This document shows positions 1 through 13,290 of a stretch of 64,000 nt of DNA, piece by piece. The stretch spans positions 20,098,923 through 20,162,922 of the forward strand of contig CM038222.1 of assembly GCA_021442155.1 (NCBI GenBank). Reading direction: 5' to 3'. The notes under the pieces were generated by a model, which worked only from the letters and a program-made list of their open reading frames with translations, did not search any database and had not been told where the DNA came from. This DNA comes from Cymbidium sinense. Taxonomy: Eukaryota > Streptophyta > Magnoliopsida > Asparagales > Orchidaceae. How positions within the stretch are numbered: position 1 is the first letter of the stretch; every line of letters starts with the position of its first letter. The position numbers and the translations under genes were made by a program.

Positions 1-2010
1 GACCACTTTACAACTTACTAATTTGGCAAGATAGAATGTTCACTTAATTTTGATAAAAAATATTAAATAAATATCTTAAAGTGATCTTACTAATATGTTT
101 ATGCTATTATAATTTGTTGATTAATATAAAAATGATTTCAAAATAAATTCACAATAGTCTATTGCACAATAAATTAAATTTCAGTAAGGAATAATTTTAT
201 GTTTAAGAGAAACTATAACTAGAATGTTTATAATAGTGTAAGAAAGATTAACTTTCTATTTAACTTCCTTTTTTTTCATTATTAAACAATGAAAACAACA
301 TGCTTTACTAAATTTCAGCAAGATAATATTTTTAAAATAATGGATATTAGTTGAAATAAAATGATAAGTGATAAATTAAATAATTTAATTTTTTATATAT
401 TTTTATTTTGATAAAGAAACTTGATTTATAATAGATCTAGCATATACTCTAAAATTCCAGCAATAATTTATTTTATTTTAACCAAAATGTAGCTTTTAAT
501 TAATGCAACTAATTAAAAATACTTAAATAAAATTAATATATGATATATAAGTAAACTAGTAAGATTTTAATTAAAAAGAGAGATCTAGCAAATATGAAAA
601 TAATTTCAGCACAATAAATTAATTTGAAATGCTTAAAAAATACTTCTAAAATAGATCTAAGAATAAATTCACTTTAAAATGAGACTAATGAAGAAATATT
701 TCAAGAAACCAAAAGAAATTTATAGGAAGATAAAAATTTCAACAAGTTTAAATAAATCTACAAACTATCACTGAGTTTTCACAAAAAAAATATTTAAAGA
801 AACTTTGATGTGAAAACTTACTTGATGTCCAAAGACTAATCCACCAAAAGTATAAATTAGAAAGAATAAATAGATGGAAAATAGTATGAACAAAAAAAGG
901 GATTAAGATCAAGAAAACAAACTCAAGTAATTTGAGAAAGCTTGTTTAGTTAAAAGATGTTAAACTTCAAACCAAGGATTTGATCTTACAATATTTAGAG
1001 AACACTTGGAAGGAAAATCTAAAATTCTCTTAGATTTTGGAGGTATTTTGAATAATAAAATACTTTCATGAAGAAAAAAATGAGGGTTATGTATAAGCAA
1101 GAAGATCATTTTGAATTATTTCAAAAAATATATTATTATAACATCATTTTATCATATAATAATTTAATATCCAATACAAATATAATTTATATTAAATAAA
1201 TATTAAATTTAAATAACCAAAATTTGGCTATTGAGATGGGGAAGTAAAAAAAAATCAAATATGGCTCTTAATATATTCAAAGCATGTAGCATGCATTCAT
1301 TATTAAAATCATCTAATGTTTCAAAAGTCATATTAAATTCAATTTTAATCAAACGAGGGTCATGTAACCTATCAAATTAAAGGAAAAAAATCAATGAATA
1401 GATGAAAGATAAAATTCTTTGATTATAAAATGACTTAAAAAATAAACTAAAATATTTTTGTTAATTTTCAAATATGACATTTAAATATTATGATATAATT
1501 TATATATACATAATGTTAGTTATCATATGCTTAAAAATTAAATTTAAATATTTAATTATGTTATATATAAACTAATTTTAATAGTCATTTTATTATCATT
1601 TATTATTTTGACAAAATGCTAAAATGCATATATAAATTGAATTTAATTGATAGAGATATATAAATTAATGTATCCTTATTTAAAATAACTAAAAAATATA
1701 AGTTGTGAGTAAATTGATTCATGCCAATGAACTCATATGAATAAGATGTTATAAATGCATAACCTAAAATATTGTATCTTTTACATTATCCATTTTGATC
1801 TATCTTCTTTCTATTCTAAATTTCTCAAACATATTGTGAGATGTATTGATATGAATAGCAATTAATATATAAACATAAAACATACATTAGAACTAATTCT
1901 TTGTTATCATCAAAATTGATCATTGAACATTTAAATATAGTTATTAATATAAACATATATAAATAAAATTTATAAATGAGGAAAAATATATAAAGATATA
2001 TGATGGTGGA
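1..2010. other. AT-rich non-coding DNA, no gene recognised
   Basis: Strongly AT-rich sequence with stops in all frames and no recognisable protein, RNA gene or transposon end. It lacks the CCCTAAA-type periodicity that begins near 2030, so it marks the left edge of the telomere-like domain. A less A-rich patch at about 660-1090 could be the remnant of something transcribed, but I cannot name it. Confidence 0.6.
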
Positions 2011-2024
2011 TCATGCTAAAGAAA

Positions 2025-3918
2025 AAAAACTAAACTTAAGCCTAAAAAAATAAAAAATAAAAACAAAACTAAAATAAAATAAATAAAAATCTAAACTAAA
2101 CTAAAAAATAAAAAAAACCTAAACCTAAAGTAAAAAAAATAAAATAAACCTAAACTAAAAAAAATTAAAACTAAATTAAAATCTAAACCTAATAAATATT
2201 CCTAAAATAAAACATAAAATAAATAAAACCTAGATCAAAACCTAAAATAAACAAACCTAAATTAAAACTAAAACTAAACAAAATAAAATAAACCAAAAAT
2301 AAACCTAATCCTAAACTAAAAATAAAACCTTAACATAAACCTAAAATAAAAACCTAAAACCTAAACCAAAAAAAAAATTAAATAAAAGTTAAACCTAAAA
2401 AAAAAAATAAAACCCAAACCTAAAAAAAATAAAATATAAATAAAACTAAACTAAAATAAATCTAAACCTAAAGAATAAACTAAAATAAGAAAACTAAACT
2501 AAAATAAATAAACCTAAAATAAATAAACTAAACTAAATAAAATAAAAATAAACCAAAAATAAAAAAATAAAATCTAAAATAAACTAAAATAAATATAAAT
2601 AAACTAAATAAACTAAATAAACCTAAACCTAATTTACTTAATTTTTTTTAAAATAAAACAAAATAAAACCCTAAACCTAAATACTAAACCTAAACCCTAA
2701 ACTAACACACTAACCTTAAACCCTAAACCCTAAACCCTAAACCCTAAACCCTAAAACCCTAAACCTTAAACCCTAAACTAGCCCTAAACCCTAGACCCTA
2801 AATAAAAAAACCCTAAACACTAAACAATAACCCTAAACCCAAACCTTAAACCCTAAAAACCAAACCTAAACTTATACCCTAAATTAAATCCTAAAACCTA
2901 AAACCTAAACAAATTAAATAAAACCTAAAAATAAAATAAATAAATAAATTTCTAAACTAAATAAAATAAAAAATAAAATAAAATAAAACCTAAACTAAAC
3001 CTAAAAATAAAAATAAAATAAAATAAACTAATAAAATTTATCTAAAATAAAATAAAAAATACCTAATTAAAATTAAAAAATAAAATAAACAAATAATAAA
3101 TAATTTAAATAAAATAAAACTAAACATAAAATAAAAATAATAAAATAAACCTAAAATAAAATAAAACAAAATAAAATAAAACCTAAATCAAAACAATAAA
3201 CTATAAAATAAAACCTAAAAAATAAATAAAAATAAAGCCTAAACCCTAAACTAAAAAAAACTAACCTAAAATAAAATAAAATAAACAAAATATAATAAAA
3301 CCTAAAAAAAAACTAAACTAAAATAAATAAAACCTAAACCTAAACCTAAAAAAAATAAACTTTAACCTAAACCTATACTAAATAAAATAAAATAAACTAA
3401 AATGAACCTAAATCAAAACTAAACATTAAAAACTAAAATAAACCTAAAATAAAACATAAAATATAATCCTAAAAAAAAAAAAAAACTAAACCAAAAAAAA
3501 ATAAAAACAAAACCTAAACCTAAAAATAAAATAAAATTAAAATTAAACTAAAAAATAAACTTAAACCTAAACTTAAAAAATAAACTAAAATAAAAAACCT
3601 TAACTAACATAGATAAACCTAAAATAAATAAACTAAAATAAAATAAAATAATAAACCTAAATAAAAATAAAAAATAAAATAAACTAAAATAAATAAACTA
3701 AATAAATTAAATAAACTAAACAAACCTAAACCTACTAGTTTACTTTATTTAACCAAAACCAGAACCCTAAACCCTAAAACCCTAAAGCAAAACTATAAAA
3801 TCCTAAACCCTAATCCCTAAAACCTAAACCCCAAAACCTAAACCTAACTAAATAAATTAAAAAAAATAAACCTAAACCCTAAAACTTAATAAACTTAAAC
3901 CTAAACCTAAACCCTAAG
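2025..3918 (+). repeat. Degenerate telomere-like (CCCTAAA-derived) array
   Basis: Mostly variants of the plant telomere heptamer in which the C-run is shortened (CCTAAA, CTAAA) or replaced by TAAAATAAA and ACTAAATAA. Near-canonical CCCTAAA tracts lie at about 2690-2800 and 3760-3840. The + strand is almost free of G. A 12-bp non-telomeric motif precedes each canonical block (2633-2644 and 3739-3750). The last 70 bases lead into GRP fragment A and are shared with the other GRP fragments. Confidence 0.85.
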
Positions 3919-4275
3919 AATAGAACCTTCAGTGAACATCACTAAATTAAATCCATGCATGACTGTTATAAATAGGTGCGGATATAAGGTGGTGAGCACT
4001 AGTGGTTATGGAGGCAGATGAGCGATGGAGGTTAAAAGTAAGTGAGGGAGAGATTGGGATATGATGGTGGATGCCACTGAGACCTGGGGTGGTTATGGGA
4101 ATGAAGAAACTAAAGAAAAATTGATCTAACGCTATGGAATTGTATCTTTATAATAGATGGTTCTTAATGGGGTTTTGATTTGCTCTATGCTCATTTTTAT
4201 TTATGTATGTCTAGAACTTTGTTACTTGGTTGATGAAATTAAAAGAAGATAATAATTTGTTTTCTAAACAAAAAA
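3919..4275 (+). pseudogene. GRP 3' exon and UTR fragment, copy A
   Basis: Heavily decayed copy of the 3' end of a plant RRM glycine-rich RNA-binding protein gene. The usual opening (NGxNLDGKNITVNQAQ in better copies) is scrambled after the first few codons. Recognisable parts are the Gly-rich stretch (gtggttatggaggc, gatggaggtt), the C-terminal part ending in a taa at about 4111-4113, and the 3' UTR (gttacttggttgatgaaat) followed by an A-run of about 9. It sits in telomere-like array on both sides and lacks the RRM core. It is not coding. Intact members of this family bind RNA in the nucleus and cytoplasm, for example in cold or stress responses. Confidence 0.75.
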
Positions 4276-7200
4276 AAATACTAAACCTAAAACCTAAACC
4301 TAAACAAACCTAAACCTATACCATAAGACTAAACCCTAACCCTAAATAAATAAAACTAAACCTAAACCTAAAATAAACCTAAACCTAAATATAAACCTAA
4401 ACTCTAAACTATAAACCTAAACCTTAATTTAAACCTAAACTATAAATCTAATAAACTAAGAAACCCTACATTAAATCTCAACCCTAAACCTAAAATAAAC
4501 CCTAAAAAAAATAAAATAAAAACCTAAAACCTAAACTAAACCTACCTAAACCTAAACCCTAAATAAACTAAACCCTAAACCTAAATAAAAATCCTAAACT
4601 AAACCTAAACCTAAATCCTAAAACCCTAAATAAAACCTAAACCTAAACCCTAACCTAAATCAAAACCTAAACCTAAAATAAAAACTAAACCTAAACTATA
4701 TAAATTAAAAAGAAAATAAATAAATAAACATAAACCTAAAATAAAAAAAATAAAATAAAATTAAACCTAAACCTAAAAAAATAATAAAAATAATAAACTA
4801 ATAAAATAAACTAAAATAAATAAATAAAACCTAAACAATACTAAAAATAAAAAAACCTAATATAAAAAAACCTAAATAAAATAAAACCTAAAATAAAAAT
4901 AAAATAATAAACTAAAATAAAATATAAATAATAAAACCTACACTAAACCCTAAACCCTAAACTAAATCTAAACCCTAAACTAAATACTAAACTAAACCAA
5001 ACTATAAACCTAAACCCTAAACTTAAACCAAAACCTAAAACCTAACTAAACCCTAAACCTAAACTAAAAAAACCCTAAACCTAAACCCTAAACACCAAAA
5101 CTAACCCTAAACCTAAACCCTAAACTAAACTAAACCCTAAACATAATCCTAAATAAACACTAAACCCCAAACCCTAAATCCTAAACCCTCAACCCCAAAC
5201 CCTAATCCACAAACCCTAAACCCTAAATCCTAAACACTAAACCCTTTATGCAAAACCCAAAATCCTTACCCTAAACCCTAAACCCTAAAACCCTAAACCC
5301 TAAAAACCTAAAATCCTCAACCTAAACTAAATAAATCCTAAAGATAAAATAAAAAAAAACCTAAACCTAAATAAAATAAAAAATACAATAAAATAAAATC
5401 ATAATATTAAACCTAAACTAAAACCCAAAAATAATATAAAATATACAATAAAATAAACTAAAATATAATAAATAAAGCTCTAAATTAAATTAAAATAAAA
5501 TAAACCTAAGAATAAAAAACCTAAATAAATAAAATTAAACTTAAAATAAAATAAAATAAACCTAAAATAAAATAAAATAAATACAAACCTTAAACTAAAG
5601 CTAAATTTTAAATCCTAAACCATAAACACTAAACTGAAAAACCCTAAACCTACAAACTAAATTATAAACCTAAACCTAAACTAAACCTTAAACCTAAACC
5701 CTAAAACTATAAACCTTAAATTAAAATAAGAACCCAAAACCTAAACTCTAAATTTAAAAACTAAACTCTAAACTTAAAACCCTAAACCTAAACCTAAAAA
5801 TCCTAAACTATAAATCTAAACTAAACTATAAATAACCTAAAACTAAATAAAAAACCCTAAATCAGAAACTAAACCTAAACTATAAATCTAAATTTAAACC
5901 CTAAAATAAATCTAAATCAAAACCCTAAAAATAAACTTAAAATAAAATAATCCTAAACCTAAACTAAACTAAATTTAAAATACTACCTATAAAAAAACTA
6001 AACCTAAGCTCACCTAAAATAAAATCCTAAAACTATAACCTAAACTCTAAACCTTAAACTTAAACTAACCCTAAACTTAAACTATAATTTAACCAACTAA
6101 ACCTAAACCCTAAACCTAAACCTAAACTCCTAAAATTCAAACCCTAAACCCTAAAACATAAACCTAAATCAAAACCCAAAATAAAACCTAATTTAAATCC
6201 AAAACCCTAAACCCTAAACTAAACCTAAACCCAAAACCAAAACCCTATAAACACTAAACCCTAAAGTCTAAAACCCTAACATTTTAAACCATAAACCCTA
6301 AATAAACCTAAACTAGCCCTAAACACTAAACTCTAAATCTTAAACCCTAAATGCAAAACCATAAACCCTAAACCTAAAATTGTAAACCATATACCATAAA
6401 CCCTAAACCCCTAAACCCTAAAGCCCTAAACTTAAACTAAATATAACTTAAAATAAAATAAAAATAATAAAAATAAAATAAAAGCCTAAACTAAAACCTA
6501 AACCTAAACCTAAAAATAAAATAAAATAAATTAATAAAAATAAATTAAAATAAAATAAATAAAAACCAAAACTAAACTAAAAAAATAAACTTATGAATAA
6601 AAAACTAAAATAAAATAAAAACTAAACTTAAAATAAAAAATAAACCTAAAATAAACCTAAAATAAAATAAAATAAATGTTAAATAAAAACCTAAACCTAA
6701 ATATTAAACCTAAAAATAAAACAAAAAAAATAAAAAATAAATCCTAAACCCTAAACTAAAAAAAAAACCAAAAATAAAAATTAAATAAATAAAATAAAAT
6801 AAACCTAAAGCTAGATTAAAAAACACTAAACTATAATAAATAAGACATAAACCTAAACCTTAACTAAAAAAAAAAAAACCTAAAAAATAAACCTAAAATA
6901 AAAACCTAAAACCTAAACCTAAAAAAATAAAATAAAAACCTAAACCTAAAAATAAAAATAAAAAATAAAACCTAAACCTAAAAAGTAAAATAAATATAAA
7001 ACTAAACTAAAAAGTAAACATATACCTAAACTTAAAAAATAAACTAAATTGAAAAACATACACCTAAACCCTAAACCCTAAACCCTAAACTAAAACCTAA
7101 ACCCTTAAACCTAAACCCTAAACCTAAACCTTAAACCATTAAAACCCTAAACCCTGAACCCTAAAACCCTAAATCCTAAATCCTAAACCCTAAAACCTAA

Positions 7201-10200
7201 ACCCTCAACCCAAAAATAAAAAAAAATAAAAAACCTTAAACCTTAAACCCTAAAAGGCTAAAAACCTAAACTTAAACTAAATAAAACCTAAAATAAATAA
7301 ATAAATCAAACTAACCAAAAATAAAATAAAAAAAGAACATAAAGTAAAAGCTAAACCTAAACCTAAACCTAAACTTAAGAAAAAAATTAAAAAAAACTAA
7401 ACTAAAATAAAATAAAATGACCTAAACTAAACTAAATTATACTTAAATAAAATAAAAACTAAACCTAAAATCAAAATGGAATAAACATAAAATAAAATAA
7501 AATAAAAACTAAATAATAACCTAAACCCAAAAAATAAACCTAAAACTAAATAAAAAATAAAACCTAAACTCTAAACTAAAAAAAACTTAAACTTAAAATA
7601 AAAATAAAATAAACCTAAACAGACAATAAAAAAGCTAAACTAAAATAAATAAACCTAAACCTAAAATAAAATAAAATAAATGTTAAATAAAACCTAAACC
7701 TAAAAAAATAAACCTAAAATAAAAAAAAACATAAAAATAAAAATAATCCTAAACCCTAAACTAAAAAAACCTAAACCAAAAAATAAAATTAAATAAACAA
7801 AATAAAATAAACCTAAAGCTAGACTAAAATAAACTAAAATAAATAAGACCTAAACCTAAACCTAAACTAAAAAAATAAACCTAAAAATAAAACCTAAAAC
7901 CTAAACCTAAAAAAATAAAATAAAACCTAAACCTAAAATAAAAAAATAAAAATAAACCTAAAACCTAAAAGTAAAATAAATATAAACTAAACTAAAAAAG
8001 TAAACATATACTAAACTTAAAAATAAACTAAATTGAAAAACATACACCTAAACCCTAAACCCTAAACCCTAAACTAAAACCTAAACCCAAAACTTAAAAC
8101 CTAAACCCTAAACCCTTAACCTTAAACCATTAAAACCCTAAACCCTAAACCCTAAATCCTAAACCCTAAACAAAACCTAAACCTCAACCCAAAATAAAAT
8201 AAAAAAACCCTAAACCCTAAAAGGCTAAAAACCTAAACTTAAACTAAATAAAACCTAAAATAAATAAATAAATCAAACTAACCAAAAATAAAATAAAAAA
8301 ATAAAATAAAATAAGAACATAAAGTAAAAGCTAAACCTAAACCTAAACCTAAACTTAAGAAAAAAATTTAAAAAAACTAAACTAAAATAAAATAAAATAA
8401 CCTAAACTAAACTAAATTAAACTTAAATAAAATAAAAACTAAAACTGAAATCAAAATGGAATAAACTTAAAATAAAATAAAATAAAAACTAAATAATAAC
8501 CTAAACCCAAAAAATAAACCTAAAAATAAAACCTAAAACTAAATAAAAAAATAAAACCTAAACTCTAAACTAAAAAAACCTTAAACTTAAAATAAAAATA
8601 AAATAAACCTAAACCTACACTAAAATAAGCTAAACTAAAATAAATAAAACCTAAACCTAAACCAAAAATAAACTAAACCAAAACCAAAACCAAAACTAAA
8701 TAAAATAAAATAAAATTAAAAATAAATTGAAACCTAAACTAAAATATAAAACCTAAAAAATCCATAAATTAAAAACCTAAAACCTAAACCTAAAAAAAAC
8801 CTAAACCTAAACGTAAAAATAAAAATAAAACCTAAGCCTAAAAAATAAACTAAAAATAAAACTAAACCTAAACCTAAAGCTAAAAAATCAACTAAAATAA
8901 AAAACCAAAACTAAAATAAATAAACCTAAAATAAATAACCTAAATTAACTAAAAATAAAAATAAACCTAAATAAATAAAGAAAATAAAATAAACTAAAAT
9001 AAATAAAAAATAAACTAAATAATAAATAAATAAATTTTAAAGTAAAATAAAAAAATTTAAAACCCTAAACCTAAACCCTAAACTAACCCCCTAAACCTAA
9101 AAACCCTAAACTAAATAAACCTAAACCTAAAACCTAAACTAAAACCTAATCCTAAACTAAACCTAAACCTAAAACTAAAACCCTAACCTAAACTTAAACC
9201 CTAAACCCTAAACCCTAACTTAAACCAAACTAACCTAACTTAAACCTAAAATGCCCTAAACCCTAAAACTAAAACCCTAAATAGTAAACTATAAACCTAA
9301 ACCCTAAATAATAAAACCATAAAACCCTAAACACTAAACCCTAATCCCTAAACCCTAAAACTAAAACCCAAACTAAAACCTTAAAACACTAAACCTAAAA
9401 CCTAAATGAAACTAAACCTAAACTTAAACCCTAAACCCTAAGCTAACCCTAAATTAACCTTAAACCCTAAACTATGAACCCTAAACCCTAAATCCTAAAC
9501 CAACTAAAACCTGCTAAAACCCTAAACTAAAACTTACAATTAAACTAAACCCTAACCCTAAATCAAAACCCAAGCACCTAACATAAACCCTAAATCGTAA
9601 ACCCTAAACCCTAAACTTAAACCTAAAACTAAAACCCTAAACCCTATGCCCTAAACCCTAAACCATGAAACCTTAAACCCTAAACCCTAAACTAACTGTA
9701 AACCCTAAACCCTACCCTAAACCCTAAACCCTAAACATCAAACTCTAAACCTAAAACCCTAAACCCTAAAGCCAAAAAAATAAACTAAACTTAAACTAAA
9801 AAATAAAATAAATAAATAAAATAAACTAAACTAAAAATAAGTAAATAAATTAAACTAAAAAATAAACGAAAATAAACTAAAAAAAAAATACACCTAAATA
9901 AATTAAACTAAACTAAAATAAAATTAAACTAAATAAACTTAAATAAATAAACTAAATAAATAAACTAAATAAATAAACTAAATAAAAAACCTAAACTAAT
10001 AACCTAAAATCCTAAGCCTAAACTAAAATAACTAAATAAAACCTAAACCTAAATAAAATTTATAAACTAAACTAAATAAACTTAAACCTAAACTAAACCA
10101 AAACCTAAAAAATAAAATAAATTAAAACCTAAACCTAAACCTAAACTCAAAATAAAGAAATAAAAAAATAAACTAAATGAATAAACTAAAACCTAAACCT

Positions 10201-10685
10201 AAATAAAAGTAAAATAAAACTTAAAAAACTAATCTAAAATAAACTAAACTAAAAATAAAAAATAAAAACTTAAAGAAACTTAACCTAAATCTAAACTAAA
10301 AAAAACTAAAATAAAAATAAATAAACCTAAAATAAACTACTTAAACTAAAATAAATAAAAATAAATAAACTAAACCTAAAACCTAAATAAATAAACCTAA
10401 ACTAAATAAACTAAATAAACTAAAATAAAATAAACCTAAACTAAACTAAAAAAAACCTAAAATAAACTAAAATAAATAAACTAAAACTAAACCTAAAATA
10501 AATAATAAATAAAATTAAAAAAGATAAACTAAACTAAACTAAACTAAATTAAATAAACTAAATAAAATAAATTAAAAAATAAACAAAATAAAACCTAAAC
10601 CAAAAGTAAACTAAATAAATAAAATAAACTGAACTAAACTAAGTAAACCAAAACCTAAACCCAAACCAAACCCACTAAACCTAAA
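4276..10685 (+). repeat. Degenerate telomere-like array
   Basis: About 6.4 kb of CCCTAAA derivatives. Canonical-rich stretches (about 4920-5300, 5590-6430, 7060-7260, 8040-8220, 9060-9780) alternate with decayed stretches dominated by TAAAATAAA and CCTAAA. G is rare on this strand. No open frame of any length resembles a protein. It contains a duplication of about 1 kb (listed separately), and its last kilobase resembles the array preceding LINE copy 3. Confidence 0.85.
6660..8640 (+). repeat. Tandem duplication (~1 kb unit) within the array
   Basis: Two adjacent segments share irregular, non-periodic landmarks in the same order: aaatgttaaata, cctaaagctaga (6804 and 7812), gaaaaacatacacctaaa, aaggctaaaaacctaaac (7254 and 8221), gaacataaagtaaaagct and tcaaaatggaataaac. 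Landmark offsets are 967-1008 bases. A third, more diverged version of the unit is visible at about 15600-16700. This shows amplification by unit duplication rather than by heptamer slippage alone. Confidence 0.75.
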
Positions 10686-10876
10686 CCCAGAAAAAACCCT
10701 CCTCCCGCTACCAGCTCTCTCTAGTGATTTTGTTTCCTCTTGGTGGCACCCCACCAGGATCTCTATTTTGGCTTTAGTTCATCCGATTCCAAAGGTTGAT
10801 CTAACACATTACATAATGCTCCATCCTTAATCCTACTTGGTGAGTTTGCTTTCTATGGCTCCACCTCAAATTTTGG

Positions 10877-11660
10877 ATGCTTCAACTAGGCATCCGACAT
10901 TTCAGGTTGGCGCCCCTAACTACAAACTTGATAAATAATTTAAGGATGTGTTCTCGTAAGGCTTCTTCATTTATTGCATCAGTTAATCTCATCTCGAATT
11001 TTGTTCATGATTTGTCGGTCATAAGGTGCTCTGATATGGATGTTGAAATGTTGGTGAAACCATTTGAATTCTCTCTCATCAAAAAATTTGCTTTACATCG
11101 CCAGAATTTGGATAAGATCCACACCTTTTTTTTCATAATCTTAAGCTTATGGGTGTTTTCTCGATTAGCCTTATTGACCCCCCGACATATTATGATTCAA
11201 CTATCTAATGATTTAGATTATTCTCAAGTTTTTGTGCATAGTTATTACTTTATTCTTAATTGTCAAATGCGCTTATTGATGTTGTCTCCCCTTTTTGACA
11301 TTAAGGAGGAATCTCCTATTGTCCCCTGTGGTTATCTCTTCCTAATACATTCATTTTGTTACACATCATGTGCTTTTGTCTTTTTTTGGTCCTTTGCAAC
11401 TCAACCAAGAATCACTGAGCTCGCCTTTCTATATTCTAATTCTAATGGAATTAGACATAACTAAAAAATATCCTAAGGAAGTTTGGATTGGCTTTGAAAA
11501 ATATGGGTATTCGCAAAAGGTTGAATTGGAGAATCTTCCAATTTTTTGTTCTCACAGTAAAATTCAGGGTCATAATAACTCAGATTGCTTTATTCTCCAG
11601 CCTCATTTTAAAAATCAAAATCCTCTCAAGGAAAATGTTCCTAAAAAAAGCTAATCCCCA
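10877..11660 (+). pseudogene. LINE copy 1 ORF1 remnant (DUF4283, zinc knuckle)
   Basis: The nucleic-acid-binding ORF1 of a plant L1 LINE, broken by frameshifts. The DUF4283 region runs through about 11040-11500 (KPFEFSLIKKFALHRQNLDK, LTPRHIMIQLSNDLDYSQVF, CQMRLL, SPLFDIKEESPIV). Next comes ITKKYPKEVWIG in a second frame, and the zinc knuckle FCSHSKIQGHNNSDCF at about 11547-11595. The knuckle normally reads C-x2-C-x4-H-x4-C. Here the second Cys is Ser. In LINEs this protein coats the element RNA. The acidic tail (about 11917-12111) continues in other frames. Not functional as read. Confidence 0.8.
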
Positions 11661-12324
11661 CATATGTTCAAAAATCAGCCTCGGATCCTAAGAATGGTAT
11701 GAAAGCTACTATTGAGGTTAATTGCATGAAGTTTGGGATACCCTATTGAACATGTTTTGGATCCTACGGTTGCTAGGATTCCACTGATTTTCAAAATGGG
11801 AAGGATGAACTACCTCTTACCTCTTCTTTAAAATTGAATATTTCTAATACGAAGAATAATAATTTTTCTATGTTATTGGATGATGATTATGTTTCCTGAT
11901 TCTATTTCTATGCATTTTGATCGACGAAAATGAAAATTCCAATGAAGATTTAAACGATGTCGATCAAGCTGAAAATGTTTCTAATCCAGATTTAATTGTT
12001 TGTGCTTTAAATGGTTCTAAGTTGTCACCATCTCTCATTTCTAATCTTGATATTAATGTTAATCCTACTTTTCAACTTAATTTGTATTTATTAGAGGGTG
12101 AACTTCTCTAAACAATTGGAGAACTCTCTAAATTGGTGACCAATGTTACTAAATCTTACTCGTATGATGATTCTAGGGAAAAAGGAAATTGTTTTCAAAC
12201 TTATGATGCTAAAGAGAAAAAAAGTATTAAAAATTACCCTCCCAAACTATCCAAAAAATCTATATCTGCTACTCGCTCTCACTCATCTCTCAATTAACCT
12301 TTGCTTACCCCTTTTTTTGTTTTC

Positions 12325-12960
12325 ATTATGTTTAATTTTCTTATTTTGAATGTTAGAGGCATTAGTACCCTATCTATTCGTAATCATATTAAAATCTTTA
12401 TCGCATTCCTAATATTTCTTTACTCATTATTTTGAACCTCTCATTCATGCTAATAAATTAGCCATGTTGCTAGAATGATCGGCTTTAATAAATTTTATTC
12501 TAATGTTAGTAATAAGATTTGTGTTTTCAATAATTTCATTGGTTTCTATTATTGATGATTTTCAACAAGATGTTAATTCTCAAATCTTATGGTGACTATT
12601 GTGTTTTAGGCTCCTTTGTTTATGCTTCTTACTATAGATATGGTCATAATCTCCTTTGGGATAATTTGAGGAACATTGTTATCTCTAACAAACCTTGGTT
12701 TGTGGGGAGTGATTTCAACACTAATTTATTTTCTTCTTAATGGAGTGGTGGTTTCTCTCCCAATATTCATTCCATGGAAGATTTTTCCAATATGATCCTT
12801 GGTTATAGTTTGGTTGATATTGGCTTTAAGGCTCTAACTACACTTGGGAAAATTGCTACTCTTCGGTTTATTGATCACTTAAGCATAACCTTGTCTATGC
12901 TCCTCCGGTTTCTAAAAATAATTCTAATATATTAAAAAATAGCTCCTTTTAGATTTAGAA
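12325..12960 (+). pseudogene. LINE copy 1 ORF2 endonuclease remnant
   Basis: Start of ORF2. MFNFLILNVRGI (about 12327) matches the first strand of AP-like LINE endonucleases, and copy 2 has MFNFLIWNVRGI at the same place. Downstream pieces in shifted frames include FVYASYYRYGHNLLWDNLRN and NKPWFVGSDFNTN (the conserved W-x-GGDFN region; here GS replaces GG), then SMEDFSNMIL and YTWENC. Several frameshifts and stops separate these, so it cannot make a nuclease. In live elements this domain nicks the target DNA that primes reverse transcription. Confidence 0.75.
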
Positions 12961-13290
12961 CATGTGGATTCAGATATTGATTTCTTTGATGTTGTAGCTA
13001 AGAATTGGAAAGCCCTTTACATCCCGATAACTTAATTATGGTGATGAATAATACATTTAAACTTAAAAGACTTAAACAAAGTTTAGGTTGGAGACTTACT
13101 GATACTAAAATTTAGGTTGGAGAATAAACAAGCATTATTTTAAAAACCTTTTTACTAATATTGAAGACTTGGAAAATTTGGTTTGAGACCTTGAAGTGTC
13201 AATTATGTCTGACCCTTCAAAGCTTATTGATTTAACTGAAGTGAAAGATAAGCTTGCCAATTTCCAAAACATGGAAGAGACTAACTAAAA

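Larger units (their letters stand above)
10690..13290 (+). mobile_element. L1-type LINE copy 1, 5' half only
   Basis: Non-LTR retrotransposon fragment. It starts with a C/T-rich 5' UTR (cctcctcccgc, tcctcttggtggcac) that also starts copy 3. ORF1 (DUF4283, zinc knuckle) follows, then the 5' part of ORF2 (endonuclease) up to the region just before reverse transcriptase. It stops abruptly at about 13285 after the codons for NMEET, which in copies 2 and 4 continue into RT, and joins telomere-like sequence with no A-tail. The 3' half was therefore lost by deletion or recombination. Frameshifts and stops occur throughout. The sense strand lies on the CCCTAAA strand. Confidence 0.85.

Noticed and set aside
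2025..10685. A functional chromosome end
   Set aside because: The repeats are degenerate, interrupted by retroelements and flanked by ordinary AT-rich DNA on the left, so they are interstitial in this assembly.
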